From NCBI RefSeq assembly GCF_003206495.1, contig NZ_NKUF01000011.1, forward strand, positions 1 to 64,000: 64,000 bases of DNA, read 5' to 3'. This DNA comes from Gluconacetobacter entanii (GTDB lineage Bacteria > Pseudomonadota > Alphaproteobacteria > Acetobacterales > Acetobacteraceae). This document shows positions 8,669 to 19,338 of this stretch, piece by piece. The translations under genes and the position numbers were made by a program. The notes beneath the pieces are model-generated. The model was not told the DNA's origin. It worked only from the letters and a program-made list of their open reading frames with translations, and ran no database searches. Position 1 is the stretch's first letter, and each line of letters begins with the position of its first letter.

Positions 8669-10555
8669 TCAGAACCCGAACATGTGATCGAACGAGAATA
8701 CGCCATCATCGCGCAGGCGACCGTGATATCCGAACAGGCGGCAGGACTGGTCACGGATCATGACATATCCCCCCGTCCCCGAATGCGCGATGGCGTCCAC
8801 CCCGAAAACCCGGTGTGGCCAGAGCGTCACCGACCCGCGCGCCGGGATGCTGACCTGCTGCTCCGCGATCTTCGCACCCTTTTCGTCATGCAGGCTCAGC
8901 ACGGTTTCGGAACTGTCATGCCATGTGGCCGATACGGGATAGATCAGGTGACAGAAACTTGGCGCCTGTCCGGCCCCGGCCTGCAGGAACAGCCGCGTCG
9001 TCAGTCCCGGTGGCGGCCCGGAATAGGATTGCGGTTCATTGCGGTAGGTCATGACCGTATTGAAGATATGGGCCCCGAAACTGGTTTCCGCGACATGGCC
9101 CGTCAGCAGGTCCTCATAACGTATCAGGGCATGCAGCCAGCCATCCGCCTGTCCGCCCTCACGGAAATCATAGACCAGTTCCCCATGCCCCGCCCGACCG
9201 GTGACCTCCGACAGGTCCTGTGCAATCTCATGCCCGCGTGTCAGGCAGCCAAGGAAGCGTGAGCCTGAGGGCTGCCCTTCCTCATCAAAACAGTCGATAC
9301 GCACCGGCAGCGTCTGCAGCGCATGCGACATCGGCGCGGGCTGCAGGGTCGTGCGGTACCGCGCCGGATCGGGAACGGGAAACGGCAGGAGATATCCCCG
9401 CCCGAAAAACCGGGGCGGCAAGGTGACGATGCCCGGATCATGGGCAAGGTCACTGCGTTCCACATTCAGATGGGCGATACGGGTTCCCGTATCCGCACGG
9501 ATTTCATAACGCGGGCGCACCACATGATGGCCGCCATGGAATTCCAGTTGTTCCGGCCAGGATGCATGTGGGAGGTACTCATTGACGCATACGCCCACCG
9601 TTTCATACGGGCCGATGACCCGGTCAATGGGAACCAGCATGTCATGCCCCATGCGGCCCAGCGCCATCGCCCTGGCGGTAACAGGCACCGCATGGCTGTT
9701 CTGGACCCACAGGATCACCTGCTCGCCCGGCCGGGGCGCGGGCAGGTTGGCATAGCGTTCGGCGGGCCACGCATTGGCGTCATGGGTCACGGACAGGGTG
9801 TGGCTGGCCGCGTCACCATGGATTTCCAGCGCATATTTGACGATATCATGGCCGGCCACGCCAAGGACATGGATGAAAAGCTGCCCCGTAAAGGCAGCCA
9901 GCCCGAAACGCCGCCGGACCTCCGCACTGTCCAGCACGATCGACTGCTCCGGTGCGAAGGGGCCTTCGACCCAGCTTGCAAGGGGACGGCCGTCGCATCC
10001 GAACAGCCGCAGCCAGATCCTGACATCCCCCGCGCCATAACGCGCCCAGTAGTTGGTGGTGACCAGACGGGTGGACAGTCCATCTGCATCCCGGAAGAAC
10101 GCATAATTCGTCGCAAAATTGAGACGATTCAGATAGGCGCCGGCCACAGTGAGCATATCATCGGGCAACCGGGCATCAGCCAGCGTGAAGATGTCCATCC
10201 CGTCGGGCAGGATGTCACGCAGCCGGATGCAGACCCGCTCATGCTCGAAATCCAGTGCCCATACCGCCCGCACGGGGGCATGCGGCAGGTCGGCCAGCGG
10301 GCGGGTCAGGCCGGCGGGCGTGGGTTGCCCGACCTTTTCACAGTCATGGACATAGATGCCTTCGACCTGCATCCCCTCCGGCAGAAGTGCAAGCAGCGTG
10401 CGCGCATGGCCCGCCGGGTCATAGATTGCAACCGGCCCCCTGTCGCGCAACATCCGCGCCAGCGCCGCCAGACGCTCCGCCGCCAGGGGGTGGGAGAAAG
10501 CCTTGTAGGCGATATTGCCGCCGGTGCGTGCGTCATAGGTGAGGATATCGAGCAT
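8669..10555 (-). CDS. Unrecognised 628-residue protein with a Rossmann-like N-terminus and beta-rich C-terminus
   Basis: I do not recognise this family. Residues about 35-130 read like a nucleotide-binding alpha/beta unit (GPVAIYDPAGHARTLLALL, then VEGIYVHD), resembling the first domain of PglD-type or C-methyltransferase-tail proteins. From about residue 165 the sequence is rich in beta-strand patterns and aromatic residues, without membrane segments or a signal peptide. This suggests stacked beta-sandwich domains in the cytosol. It ends in FSFDHMFGF. Codon usage looks native. It starts 48 bases after the ELM1-family gene on the same strand, so the two are probably one operon. A role in surface carbohydrate or envelope biology is only a guess from that neighbour. 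Confidence 0.8.
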   Translation of the reverse strand: MLDILTYDARTGGNIAYKAFSHPLAAERLAALARMLRDRGPVAIYDPAGHARTLLALLPEGMQVEGIYVHDCEKVGQPTPAGLTRPLADLPHAPVRAVWALDFEHERVCIRLRDILPDGMDIFTLADARLPDDMLTVAGAYLNRLNFATNYAFFRDADGLSTRLVTTNYWARYGAGDVRIWLRLFGCDGRPLASWVEGPFAPEQSIVLDSAEVRRRFGLAAFTGQLFIHVLGVAGHDIVKYALEIHGDAASHTLSVTHDANAWPAERYANLPAPRPGEQVILWVQNSHAVPVTARAMALGRMGHDMLVPIDRVIGPYETVGVCVNEYLPHASWPEQLEFHGGHHVVRPRYEIRADTGTRIAHLNVERSDLAHDPGIVTLPPRFFGRGYLLPFPVPDPARYRTTLQPAPMSHALQTLPVRIDCFDEEGQPSGSRFLGCLTRGHEIAQDLSEVTGRAGHGELVYDFREGGQADGWLHALIRYEDLLTGHVAETSFGAHIFNTVMTYRNEPQSYSGPPPGLTTRLFLQAGAGQAPSFCHLIYPVSATWHDSSETVLSLHDEKGAKIAEQQVSIPARGSVTLWPHRVFGVDAIAHSGTGGYVMIRDQSCRLFGYHGRLRDDGVFSFDHMFGF

Positions 10556-10603
10556 ACCTGTTTATGTCATAATTACCTGCTGGAAACACGCATAATTCGT
10601 GGA

Positions 10604-11590
10604 TCATTTCAGGTTCAGCCTGTGACGCATTTCCTGCGCGATACCCTGCGTGTCATCAAGTGACGCGACCCGCCAGTCACACATGCGCCCCCCGAACATC
10701 CGGATACGCCCCGCCTGCGACAGATCCTGCATGAACAGGCCGATCCTGCGCGAACGTCCGGGCAGCGCGGCCACCATGACCGGCGCCTCGGTCGCCACGG
10801 CTTCCGAAATCATGGAGACACTGTCCGCTGTCACCACAATGGCGTCCGCGCAGGCCAGGAGGCCGAGATAGGGATTGTCCCCCTCCATGTCCCACACCCA
10901 CGCCCCCTTCGGCGTCAGGTGGCGTGACAGGATCTCCCGCACCTCCGCACTGGTCCGGCGCGATGGCGTGACCGCCATGCCCACCCCGTCGCGGTCGATC
11001 ATCCGTCCAAGCTGCGTGGCGAGCGTACGGGCCTCCGCCGCCCCCAGCCGGAAACGTCCATTCCCCCCACCAACAAGGACACTGACAAGCGGGCGTGGCA
11101 GGTGGGCCAGACGTGGCGCCCAGACCTGCCGGGCCTGCGCAAGGCATGCGGGGGAGACGCCATGCAGCGCGGTGCGCGACAGCAGCACATTCGGACCTGA
11201 AATCTCGTCATGGCGGTTGGCGATCACCAGATCGAACTTCCGCAGGTCCATGCGCGGGTTCTGAATCTGCACCACACGCCCGCCCCGCGCACGCATGGCC
11301 GCCCCCACCGCCCCGCCGGTGCCACCGATGCTGATCATCAGGCCCGATGCCCCCATGCAGGCGGACGGCACCTGCAGCGGGCGGATGGCGCGCAGGGGCA
11401 TGGGCCACCATGATGCGGGCAGATGCCGCCAGCCGGGACGCACCCTGACCGGACAAAGCACGGGGTCCAGCCCCGCGCGTCGGGCAAGGCCGAAGGCCTG
11501 CGACTTCATGCCGGCGAAATCTTCGGCAATCACGCCCGCCACAGGTGCGGGCGTGGCATCGGGAATGGAGGAACACGTCATGGCACGCAT
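10604..11590 (-). CDS. ELM1-like (mitochondrial fission ELM1 family, DUF1022) protein
   Basis: This is a GT-B-like protein of about 328 residues. It matches the bacterial family named after plant ELM1: the start contains AEDFAGMKSQAFGLARRAGL, then VQIQNPRMDLRKFDLVIANRHDE, SVLVGGGNGRFRLG and the C-terminal ADAIVVTADSVSMISEAVAT. Plant ELM1 recruits a dynamin to mitochondria. The bacterial role is not established, and the fold suggests a nucleotide-sugar-dependent or related enzyme. An ATG at 11590 or 11581 is the likely start. It is divergent from the DEAD-box gene (75-base gap) and leads into the 628-residue unknown gene. Membrane segments are absent. Confidence 0.85.
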   Translation of the reverse strand: MRAMTCSSIPDATPAPVAGVIAEDFAGMKSQAFGLARRAGLDPVLCPVRVRPGWRHLPASWWPMPLRAIRPLQVPSACMGASGLMISIGGTGGAVGAAMRARGGRVVQIQNPRMDLRKFDLVIANRHDEISGPNVLLSRTALHGVSPACLAQARQVWAPRLAHLPRPLVSVLVGGGNGRFRLGAAEARTLATQLGRMIDRDGVGMAVTPSRRTSAEVREILSRHLTPKGAWVWDMEGDNPYLGLLACADAIVVTADSVSMISEAVATEAPVMVAALPGRSRRIGLFMQDLSQAGRIRMFGGRMCDWRVASLDDTQGIAQEMRHRLNLK

Positions 11591-11665
11591 CTGGCGCACA
11601 CGGAATCGCAGCGTCAATCCCTTTCCCTTTTGCTGCGGGGGCAAAGCGCGGTATGGCTTGCCCCG

Positions 11666-12805
11666 ATGACCGAAGATCCCTGCGCCTCCTTTGCTGAAAC
11701 CGGCCTTGCGGCACCTGTGGGCGACAACCTGTCGCGCATGGGGGTACGCATCCCCTCGCCCATCCAGGTACAGGCCATTCCCCCGATTCTGGCCGGGCGG
11801 GATGTCGAAGGGATCGCCCCCACCGGCACGGGCAAGACCGTCGCCTTCGCCGCGCCGCTGACGCAGCGCCTGCTGGATGCGCCGCAGGGCCGCACGCCGC
11901 ATGTGGCGCGTATCGTCTGCCTGTCGCCCACGCGCGAACTGGCCAACCAGACGGGCGGCGCATGGCGTGGGTGCGCCCGGGGCACGGGCCTGAAGGTGGT
12001 GGTGACCATCGGGGGCGTGCCAAAGGCGCGGCAGGTGCGCGACCTTGAAGCCGGGGCGGACATCCTTGTCGCAACGCCGGGGCGGCTTGTGGACCTGCTG
12101 TCCGATGGCGCGGTCGTGCTGGACAGCACACTTGCCCTTGTCGTGGACGAGGCGGACCGGATTCTCGACCTGGGCTTCATCGACGACATGATGACCATCG
12201 CCGCGCGCCTGCCGGTCACGCACCAGACATTGATGTTTTCCGCCACCATGCCCGACGGGATCGTCGATCTGGGCCGGAAGCTGCTGCATAAACCGGTCCG
12301 GGTGAAGGTGGATGTCGCCGACGCCCCGCCCCCGCGCATCCGCCAGCAGGTCATGTTCGTCCCCCCCCGGCACAAGCTGTCCGCCCTGGTGTCCTTCCTG
12401 TCCACCCATCCGGCGCGACGGGTCCTGATCTTTACACAGACCCGGCGACAGGCGGATGACCTGGCAAAGGCGCTGGGTCGGGACATGGCATGCGGCGTCA
12501 TGCATGGCGAACATACGCAGGCCCGGCGTGAACGTACGCTGCGTGATTTTCGTGACCACAGGCTGCAGGTCCTGATCGCAACGGATGTGATGGCCCGGGG
12601 CATTGACGTCGAGGATGTCACGCTGGTGGTCAATTACGACATTCCCGACCAGCCCGAATCCTATGTGCATCGCATCGGGCGTACGGCACGCGCCGGCCGG
12701 CAGGGCAGCGCGCTGTCACTGTGCGCACCGGAGGAACGGCTTGCGCTCAAGGAAATCGAGCGGGTGACAGGCGTGCGGCTGAAGGCGATCGAGACCCCAC
12801 CCTGA
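11666..12805 (+). CDS. DEAD-box ATP-dependent RNA helicase (compact form)
   Basis: This 379-residue helicase consists of the two RecA-like domains with almost no C-terminal tail. Motifs seen in order are the Q motif (IPSPIQVQAIP), motif I PTGTGKT, Ia SPTRELA, Ib TPGRLVD, II VDEAD, III SAT, ATDVMARGID and VI HRIGRTARAG. Such enzymes remodel rRNA or mRNA structure. The ATG at 11666 (MTEDPCASF) is chosen because domain similarity starts soon after; the open frame to the left is antisense to the ELM1-like gene. It differs from the RhlE-like helicase at 29.3-30.6 kb, which has a glycine/arginine tail. The RNA target is unknown. Confidence 0.93.
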   Translation: MTEDPCASFAETGLAAPVGDNLSRMGVRIPSPIQVQAIPPILAGRDVEGIAPTGTGKTVAFAAPLTQRLLDAPQGRTPHVARIVCLSPTRELANQTGGAWRGCARGTGLKVVVTIGGVPKARQVRDLEAGADILVATPGRLVDLLSDGAVVLDSTLALVVDEADRILDLGFIDDMMTIAARLPVTHQTLMFSATMPDGIVDLGRKLLHKPVRVKVDVADAPPPRIRQQVMFVPPRHKLSALVSFLSTHPARRVLIFTQTRRQADDLAKALGRDMACGVMHGEHTQARRERTLRDFRDHRLQVLIATDVMARGIDVEDVTLVVNYDIPDQPESYVHRIGRTARAGRQGSALSLCAPEERLALKEIERVTGVRLKAIETPP

Positions 12806-12983
12806 CCTGCCGTGTGACCTGTGCGTGACGCTGGCGCATAAATGAACGCGGCATGGATTGCGACCTGCCGCCGAGGCGATAAACTTGCCTGATGACCCCG
12901 CCCTCCCGTTCCCGCTGGCATCCTGTAGGTGCATCCTGCGCTGATGCAGGGGACGCATTTTCTGTACGGGGTGGGCTGTACGC

Positions 12984-14045
12984 ATGAAACATGCCCTCCC
13001 TGCGGAGCCGGTTCCGATACGCAGCCGCCGCAGCGGCGTCTTCATGGAAACGCTCCCTCCGCCCCCTGCCCCGCTGCCGCGCTTCGAGGTCGGGATTCCT
13101 CCGCCCGACCTGTCCGCATGGCGGGAGGGAAACTGTGGCATTCCCGGTGTCATGCATTTCGAAAGCCGTCGCGTCGGGCCGCATGTTGTCGTGGTGTGCC
13201 TGATCCATGGCAATGAATATACCGGCGCGATCGTCATGGACGAACTGCTGCGTGCGCGCCTGCGCCCCGGGGCGGGACGCCTGTCCTTCATCTTTGCCAA
13301 CATGGAGGCACTGGCGCAGTTCGATCACGAACGCCCCGTGGCCTCGCGCTTCATTGACGAGGACATGAACCGCGTCTGGTCCGAAGACACGCTGCGCGGC
13401 ACACGTTCGTCCCATGAACTTGACCGCGCGCGGCAGATCCTGCCGGTCATCCAGACGGCGGATATCCTTGTGGACCTGCATTCGATGCTGTGGCCCGGCC
13501 GCCCGCTGGTCCTGTCCGGGCGCGCGCCACGTGGCATGACGCTTGCCCGCCAGATTGGCGCGACGCCGCTGATCGTTGCCGATGACGGACATGCCGATGG
13601 TACGCGCCTGATTGATTTCGCACGCTTTTCCTCTCCCCGGACGCAGGCGCGCGCCTGCCTGGTGGAGGCCGGGCAGCACTGGCAGGCACAGACGCTGCAT
13701 ACGGCGCGCAGGGCCGTGCGCGCGGTGCTGCGCCCATCATGCCTTGTAAAGACGGAGACCGGGGGGCGGAATGTCCGCGAAACAGCGCAGTGCATGATGG
13801 TCACGGACCTTGTCCGCGCACATTCCTCGCGCTTTGCCTTTGTCGCCCCTTTCCGGGGGGGGGATATCATTGCCCGGCGCGGCACGCTGCTGGCACGCGA
13901 TGGCGATGACGAAATCCGCACCCCCTATGACGACTGCATGCTGGTCATGCCCAACCTGAGGCCGGGCCGTGGGCAGACTGCGCTACGCCTTGCGCGCCGC
14001 GCGCCCCATGTCACGGACGGATCATCGTCCCATCCCGCGCCCTGA
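12984..14045 (+). CDS. Succinylglutamate desuccinylase/aspartoacylase-family zinc hydrolase
   Basis: This is an M14-type zinc carboxypeptidase-fold hydrolase of the AstE/AspA family, which removes acyl groups from acyl-amino acids. Zinc ligands are visible as HGNE (about H75 and E78) and DLHS (about H166), with the DMNRVW substrate motif near residue 127. The C-terminal half keeps the beta domain of the family. No ast (arginine succinyltransferase) genes are nearby, so catabolism of arginine by that route is not supported here and the substrate is open. The start is uncertain: the ATG at 12984 gives 353 residues and the ATG at 13044 gives 333. It converges on glyA across a double hairpin. Confidence 0.85.
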   Translation: MKHALPAEPVPIRSRRSGVFMETLPPPPAPLPRFEVGIPPPDLSAWREGNCGIPGVMHFESRRVGPHVVVVCLIHGNEYTGAIVMDELLRARLRPGAGRLSFIFANMEALAQFDHERPVASRFIDEDMNRVWSEDTLRGTRSSHELDRARQILPVIQTADILVDLHSMLWPGRPLVLSGRAPRGMTLARQIGATPLIVADDGHADGTRLIDFARFSSPRTQARACLVEAGQHWQAQTLHTARRAVRAVLRPSCLVKTETGGRNVRETAQCMMVTDLVRAHSSRFAFVAPFRGGDIIARRGTLLARDGDDEIRTPYDDCMLVMPNLRPGRGQTALRLARRAPHVTDGSSSHPAP

Positions 14046-14095
14046 CAGACGCGAAGCTCACCAAAACAATCTGGAAAACCAACAAGTTTTCGGGG

Positions 14096-14147
14096 GCCGC
14101 CTTTTTCAAAAAGGCGGCGTCTTCCGAAGCTTTTTGGAAAAAGCTTC
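14096..14147. repeat. Double-hairpin palindromic element between convergent genes
   Basis: Two near-perfect palindromes lie in tandem. GCCGCCTTTTT/AAAAAGGCGGC has an 11-bp stem with a single-base loop (14096-14118). GAAGCTTTTT/AAAAAGCTTC has a 10-bp stem with a 2-base loop (14126-14147) and is followed by ACCAAAAACTTTT. It sits between the convergent AstE-family gene and glyA, so it can terminate transcription in both directions. A related half element occurs at 59566-59593. From memory, this type of element is repeated many times in Komagataeibacter-like genomes. Confidence 0.8.
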
Positions 14148-14229
14148 ACCAAAAACTTTTGATTTCATAAAACCTGTTCCGTGACAGTCAGGGTGTCATA
14201 CATTCTGGCTGCATGACACCCCGGCCGGA

Positions 14230-15516
<1,287 letters not shown>

Positions 15517-15693
15517 AGGGTCCGACACCGTTATAATTCTCCATCGTCTAAAGACGGCTGATGCCTTCCTTGTGCAAGAGGGCATGGATACAGCGTTGCT
15601 ATGTGCCATATCGTGGCGGTTAGACAACGCCAAAATGACGGAGCGTCCTGATTTGATCCTTTCGTGTGTCCCGACTGACGGGAAATATCGCGT

Positions 15694-17175
15694 ATGACGC
15701 GCCCTGCACGTGATGGTTTCCTCCCCTCTCTGCTGCGGCGGCAGGACGTGTCGGCCAGGGCCTCCTCGGCCGGGGGACTGAAACGCGTCCTCGGCCCGGT
15801 CAACCTGATCGCGCTGGGCGTGGGGGGGACGATCGGCGCGGGCCTGTTTTCCCTGACCGGGATTGCGGCGGCCACCAATGCGGGGCCCGCCGTCGTGCTG
15901 TCCTACCTGCTGGCCGCCATCGCGTGCAGCTTCGCCGGGCTGTGCTACAGCGAACTGGCCAGCATGATCCCGATCGCAGGCAGCGCATATACCTATGCCT
16001 ATGCCGCGCTGGGCGAACTGGTGGCGTGGATCATCGGATGGGACCTCGTGCTGGAATATGCGGTCGGGGCGGCTGCCGTTTCCGTAAGCTGGTCGCGGTA
16101 TGTCGCCTCCCTCCTTGCCGGATGGGGGGTCGTGATTTCCCCGCGTCTGGTCGCCTCCCCGTTCGAGATGGTGACCATGCCCGACGGGACGCAGGCGCAT
16201 GGGCTGGTCAACCTGCCCGCCGCCTTCATCATCGTGGCGATCTCTGTCCTGCTGATCCGCGGGATTTCTGAATCGGCGCGGGTCAATGGCATCATTGTCG
16301 TCATAAAGCTGCTGATCATTGCCGCGGTGATCGGCTTTGGCCTGCCCTATATCAACGTGGCGAACTATACCCCCTTCATCCCGCCCAATACCGGGGAATT
16401 CGGGCATTTCGGCTTTTCTGGCGTGATGCGCGCGGCCGGCACGATCTTCTTCGCCTATGCCGGGTTCGACGCCATTTCCACCACCGCGCAGGAAACGCGC
16501 AATCCCGCCCGTGACATGCCGATCGGCATCCTGGGCAGCCTGCTGATCTGCACGCTGGCCTATGTGCTGTTTTCCTTCGTGCTGACCGGGCTGGTCAATT
16601 ACAAGGACATGCTTGGCGATGCGGCCCCGGTGGCGACAGCCATCGACCAGACGCCCTTCGGCTGGCTGAAGGTCGCGGTGAAGATCGGGGTCGTCTGCGG
16701 GTTCACGTCGGTGCTTCTGGTGCTCCTGCTGGGGCAGAGCCGGGTCTTCTACGCCATGTCGCGTGACGGGCTGCTGCCGCGGATGTTCAGCGTGACCCAT
16801 TCCGTGCGGCAGACGCCGATCTATTCACACCTGTTCTTCATGGTGCTGACCGGAAGCTTTGCGGCGTTCCTGCCAATCGACCAGCTTGCGCACATGACCT
16901 CCATCGGCACATTGCTGGCCTTTGCCATCGTCTGCCTGGGCGTCATCATGCTGCGTATCCACGAACCGGACCGCACGCGCGCCTTCCGCGTGCCGGGGGG
17001 ATATGTCATCCCCGTGCTGGGCATCGTGTCGTGCCTTGCCGTCATGGCGTCGCTCGACGGGCTGACATGGGTGCGTCTGGTCATCTGGCTGGCGGTGGGG
17101 ATGGTGATCTATCTCTGTTACGGACATCGCAACAGCGTGCTGGCCCGGCAGCCCCCGCCACATGACGGGGTGTAA
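15694..17175 (+). CDS. APC-superfamily amino acid permease (cationic amino acid transporter type)
   Basis: This is an inner-membrane transporter of 493 residues with about 12 hydrophobic segments. The first helix carries the APC substrate-binding glycine motif [39 protein letters not shown] is typical of the CAT/YfnA group of APC permeases, which take up amino acids by proton coupling or exchange. The C-terminal region shows [14 protein letters not shown]. Substrate specificity is not predictable with confidence. It is divergent from glyA and followed at 104 bases by hemB on the same strand. Confidence 0.92.
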   Translation: MTRPARDGFLPSLLRRQDVSARASSAGGLKRVLGPVNLIALGVGGTIGAGLFSLTGIAAATNAGPAVVLSYLLAAIACSFAGLCYSELASMIPIAGSAYTYAYAALGELVAWIIGWDLVLEYAVGAAAVSVSWSRYVASLLAGWGVVISPRLVASPFEMVTMPDGTQAHGLVNLPAAFIIVAISVLLIRGISESARVNGIIVVIKLLIIAAVIGFGLPYINVANYTPFIPPNTGEFGHFGFSGVMRAAGTIFFAYAGFDAISTTAQETRNPARDMPIGILGSLLICTLAYVLFSFVLTGLVNYKDMLGDAAPVATAIDQTPFGWLKVAVKIGVVCGFTSVLLVLLLGQSRVFYAMSRDGLLPRMFSVTHSVRQTPIYSHLFFMVLTGSFAAFLPIDQLAHMTSIGTLLAFAIVCLGVIMLRIHEPDRTRAFRVPGGYVIPVLGIVSCLAVMASLDGLTWVRLVIWLAVGMVIYLCYGHRNSVLARQPPPHDGV

Positions 17176-17219
17176 GGCACCGCGCCACGTTTCATGTCCG
17201 CCGGGTTAACGCATCATAA

Positions 17220-18275
<1,056 letters not shown>

Positions 18276-18288
18276 GCCCCATGCCCCG

Positions 18289-18323
18289 ATGCCGGCGCAG
18301 AAGAGATGTGATCGCGCCGGCAT
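18289..18323 (+). terminator. Stem-loop after hemB
   Basis: ATGCCGGCGC and GCGCCGGCAT form a perfect 10-bp stem with a 15-base loop, 14 bases after the hemB stop. There is no long U-tract, so it may be a weak terminator or an mRNA 3'-end stabiliser. Confidence 0.5.
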
Positions 18324-18473
18324 TGCGGTTTGTAATGCGAACCTGCCAAAGATACGTTATCATCAGCCCATCGTTCTGTTTTCCTGCCTTTCCACACGGG
18401 CATTTTCGCCACGGGCGCCGGGTATCCGGCAAAGGGCATGAAAACGGGCACCGTGAACTGCTGGTGAAACCGT

Positions 18474-19247
18474 ATGACCTATACATCACCACGGCATCCG
18501 CAACTGTTCTATACAACTGCGCCGATGCCCTGCCCCTACCTGCCGGAGCGTATGGAGCGCAAGGTCGTTACCGACATCACGGGCCCGCAGGCAGAGCAGC
18601 TTCATAACCGGCTGTCCAGTGCAGGATTCCGCCGCAGCCACACGATCGCCTATGCCCCGGTCTGTGCCGGATGCACCGCCTGCGTGCCGATACGCCTGCC
18701 GGTTCACCGTTTCCGGCCCAACCGCACGCAGCAGCGTATCTTCCGGCGCAACCATGAACTGCTCAGCATGGACGTGCTGCCCCGCGCGACGGAGGAACAG
18801 TTCGCCCTGTTCCGGCGATACCAGCAGTCACGCCATGGCAATGGCGACATGGCGGGGATGAATGCCGCCGATTACCGCAACATGGTCGAGGATACGCCCA
18901 TCCGGACCTTCATGATCGAATTCCGCGACCGTGAGGGACAACTGGTCTGCGTCAGCCTGCTCGACCGGGTGGAGGATGGGCTGTCGGCGGTCTATACCTT
19001 TTTCGACCCGGACATGCCGCGACGCTCCCTTGGCACTTACGCCATCCTGTACCTGGTGGAGCGGGTGCGCATGATGGGACTGTCACACCTCTATCTGGGA
19101 TACTGGATCAAGGGCAGCCCCAAGATGGCCTATAAATCGCGGTTCCATACCGCTGAAATCATGCGTCGGGGTGTGTGGAGCGAACTTGTCGAACCCCAGC
19201 ACGACACATCCCATTTCCTGCCGGTGCTGCCGGTTACGGTGGGATAG
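18474..19247 (+). CDS. bpt: Aspartate/glutamate leucyltransferase (Bpt; Ate1-like arginyltransferase family)
   Basis: Bpt attaches leucine from Leu-tRNA to proteins with N-terminal Asp or Glu, marking them for ClpS/ClpAP in the bacterial N-degron pathway. The 257-residue protein has the N-terminal cysteine motifs (MPCPYLPE and CAGCTACVPIRL), then FRPNRTQQRIFRRN, and the GNAT-like C-terminal half with LYLGYWIKGSPKMAYKSRF. The length fits the family. The ATG at 18474 is used; an ATG at 18525 (MPCPYLP) is less likely. It is followed by a strong hairpin that separates it from parC. Confidence 0.92.
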   Translation: MTYTSPRHPQLFYTTAPMPCPYLPERMERKVVTDITGPQAEQLHNRLSSAGFRRSHTIAYAPVCAGCTACVPIRLPVHRFRPNRTQQRIFRRNHELLSMDVLPRATEEQFALFRRYQQSRHGNGDMAGMNAADYRNMVEDTPIRTFMIEFRDREGQLVCVSLLDRVEDGLSAVYTFFDPDMPRRSLGTYAILYLVERVRMMGLSHLYLGYWIKGSPKMAYKSRFHTAEIMRRGVWSELVEPQHDTSHFLPVLPVTVG

Positions 19248-19259
19248 CAGGGCCTTTTA

Positions 19260-19323
19260 GTCCCCGGAGACTTTTACGAACATCCTGTTGAGTAGGGAAT
19301 GAACGTTTCCGGGGACACTTTTT
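19260..19323. terminator. Terminator hairpin between convergent bpt and parC
   Basis: GTCCCCGGAGAC pairs with GTTTCCGGGGAC (12 bp with one G-U pair) across a 33-base loop, and ACTTTTT follows on the plus strand. The position between convergent genes suggests a terminator for bpt that may also serve parC. Confidence 0.7.
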
Positions 19324-19338
19324 GATCCAAAAACAGGA

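Noticed and set aside
15517-16800. Upstream extension of the glyA frame to 16800
   Set aside because: The extra sequence is antisense to the amino acid permease. Known GlyA proteins begin near the ATG at 15516.
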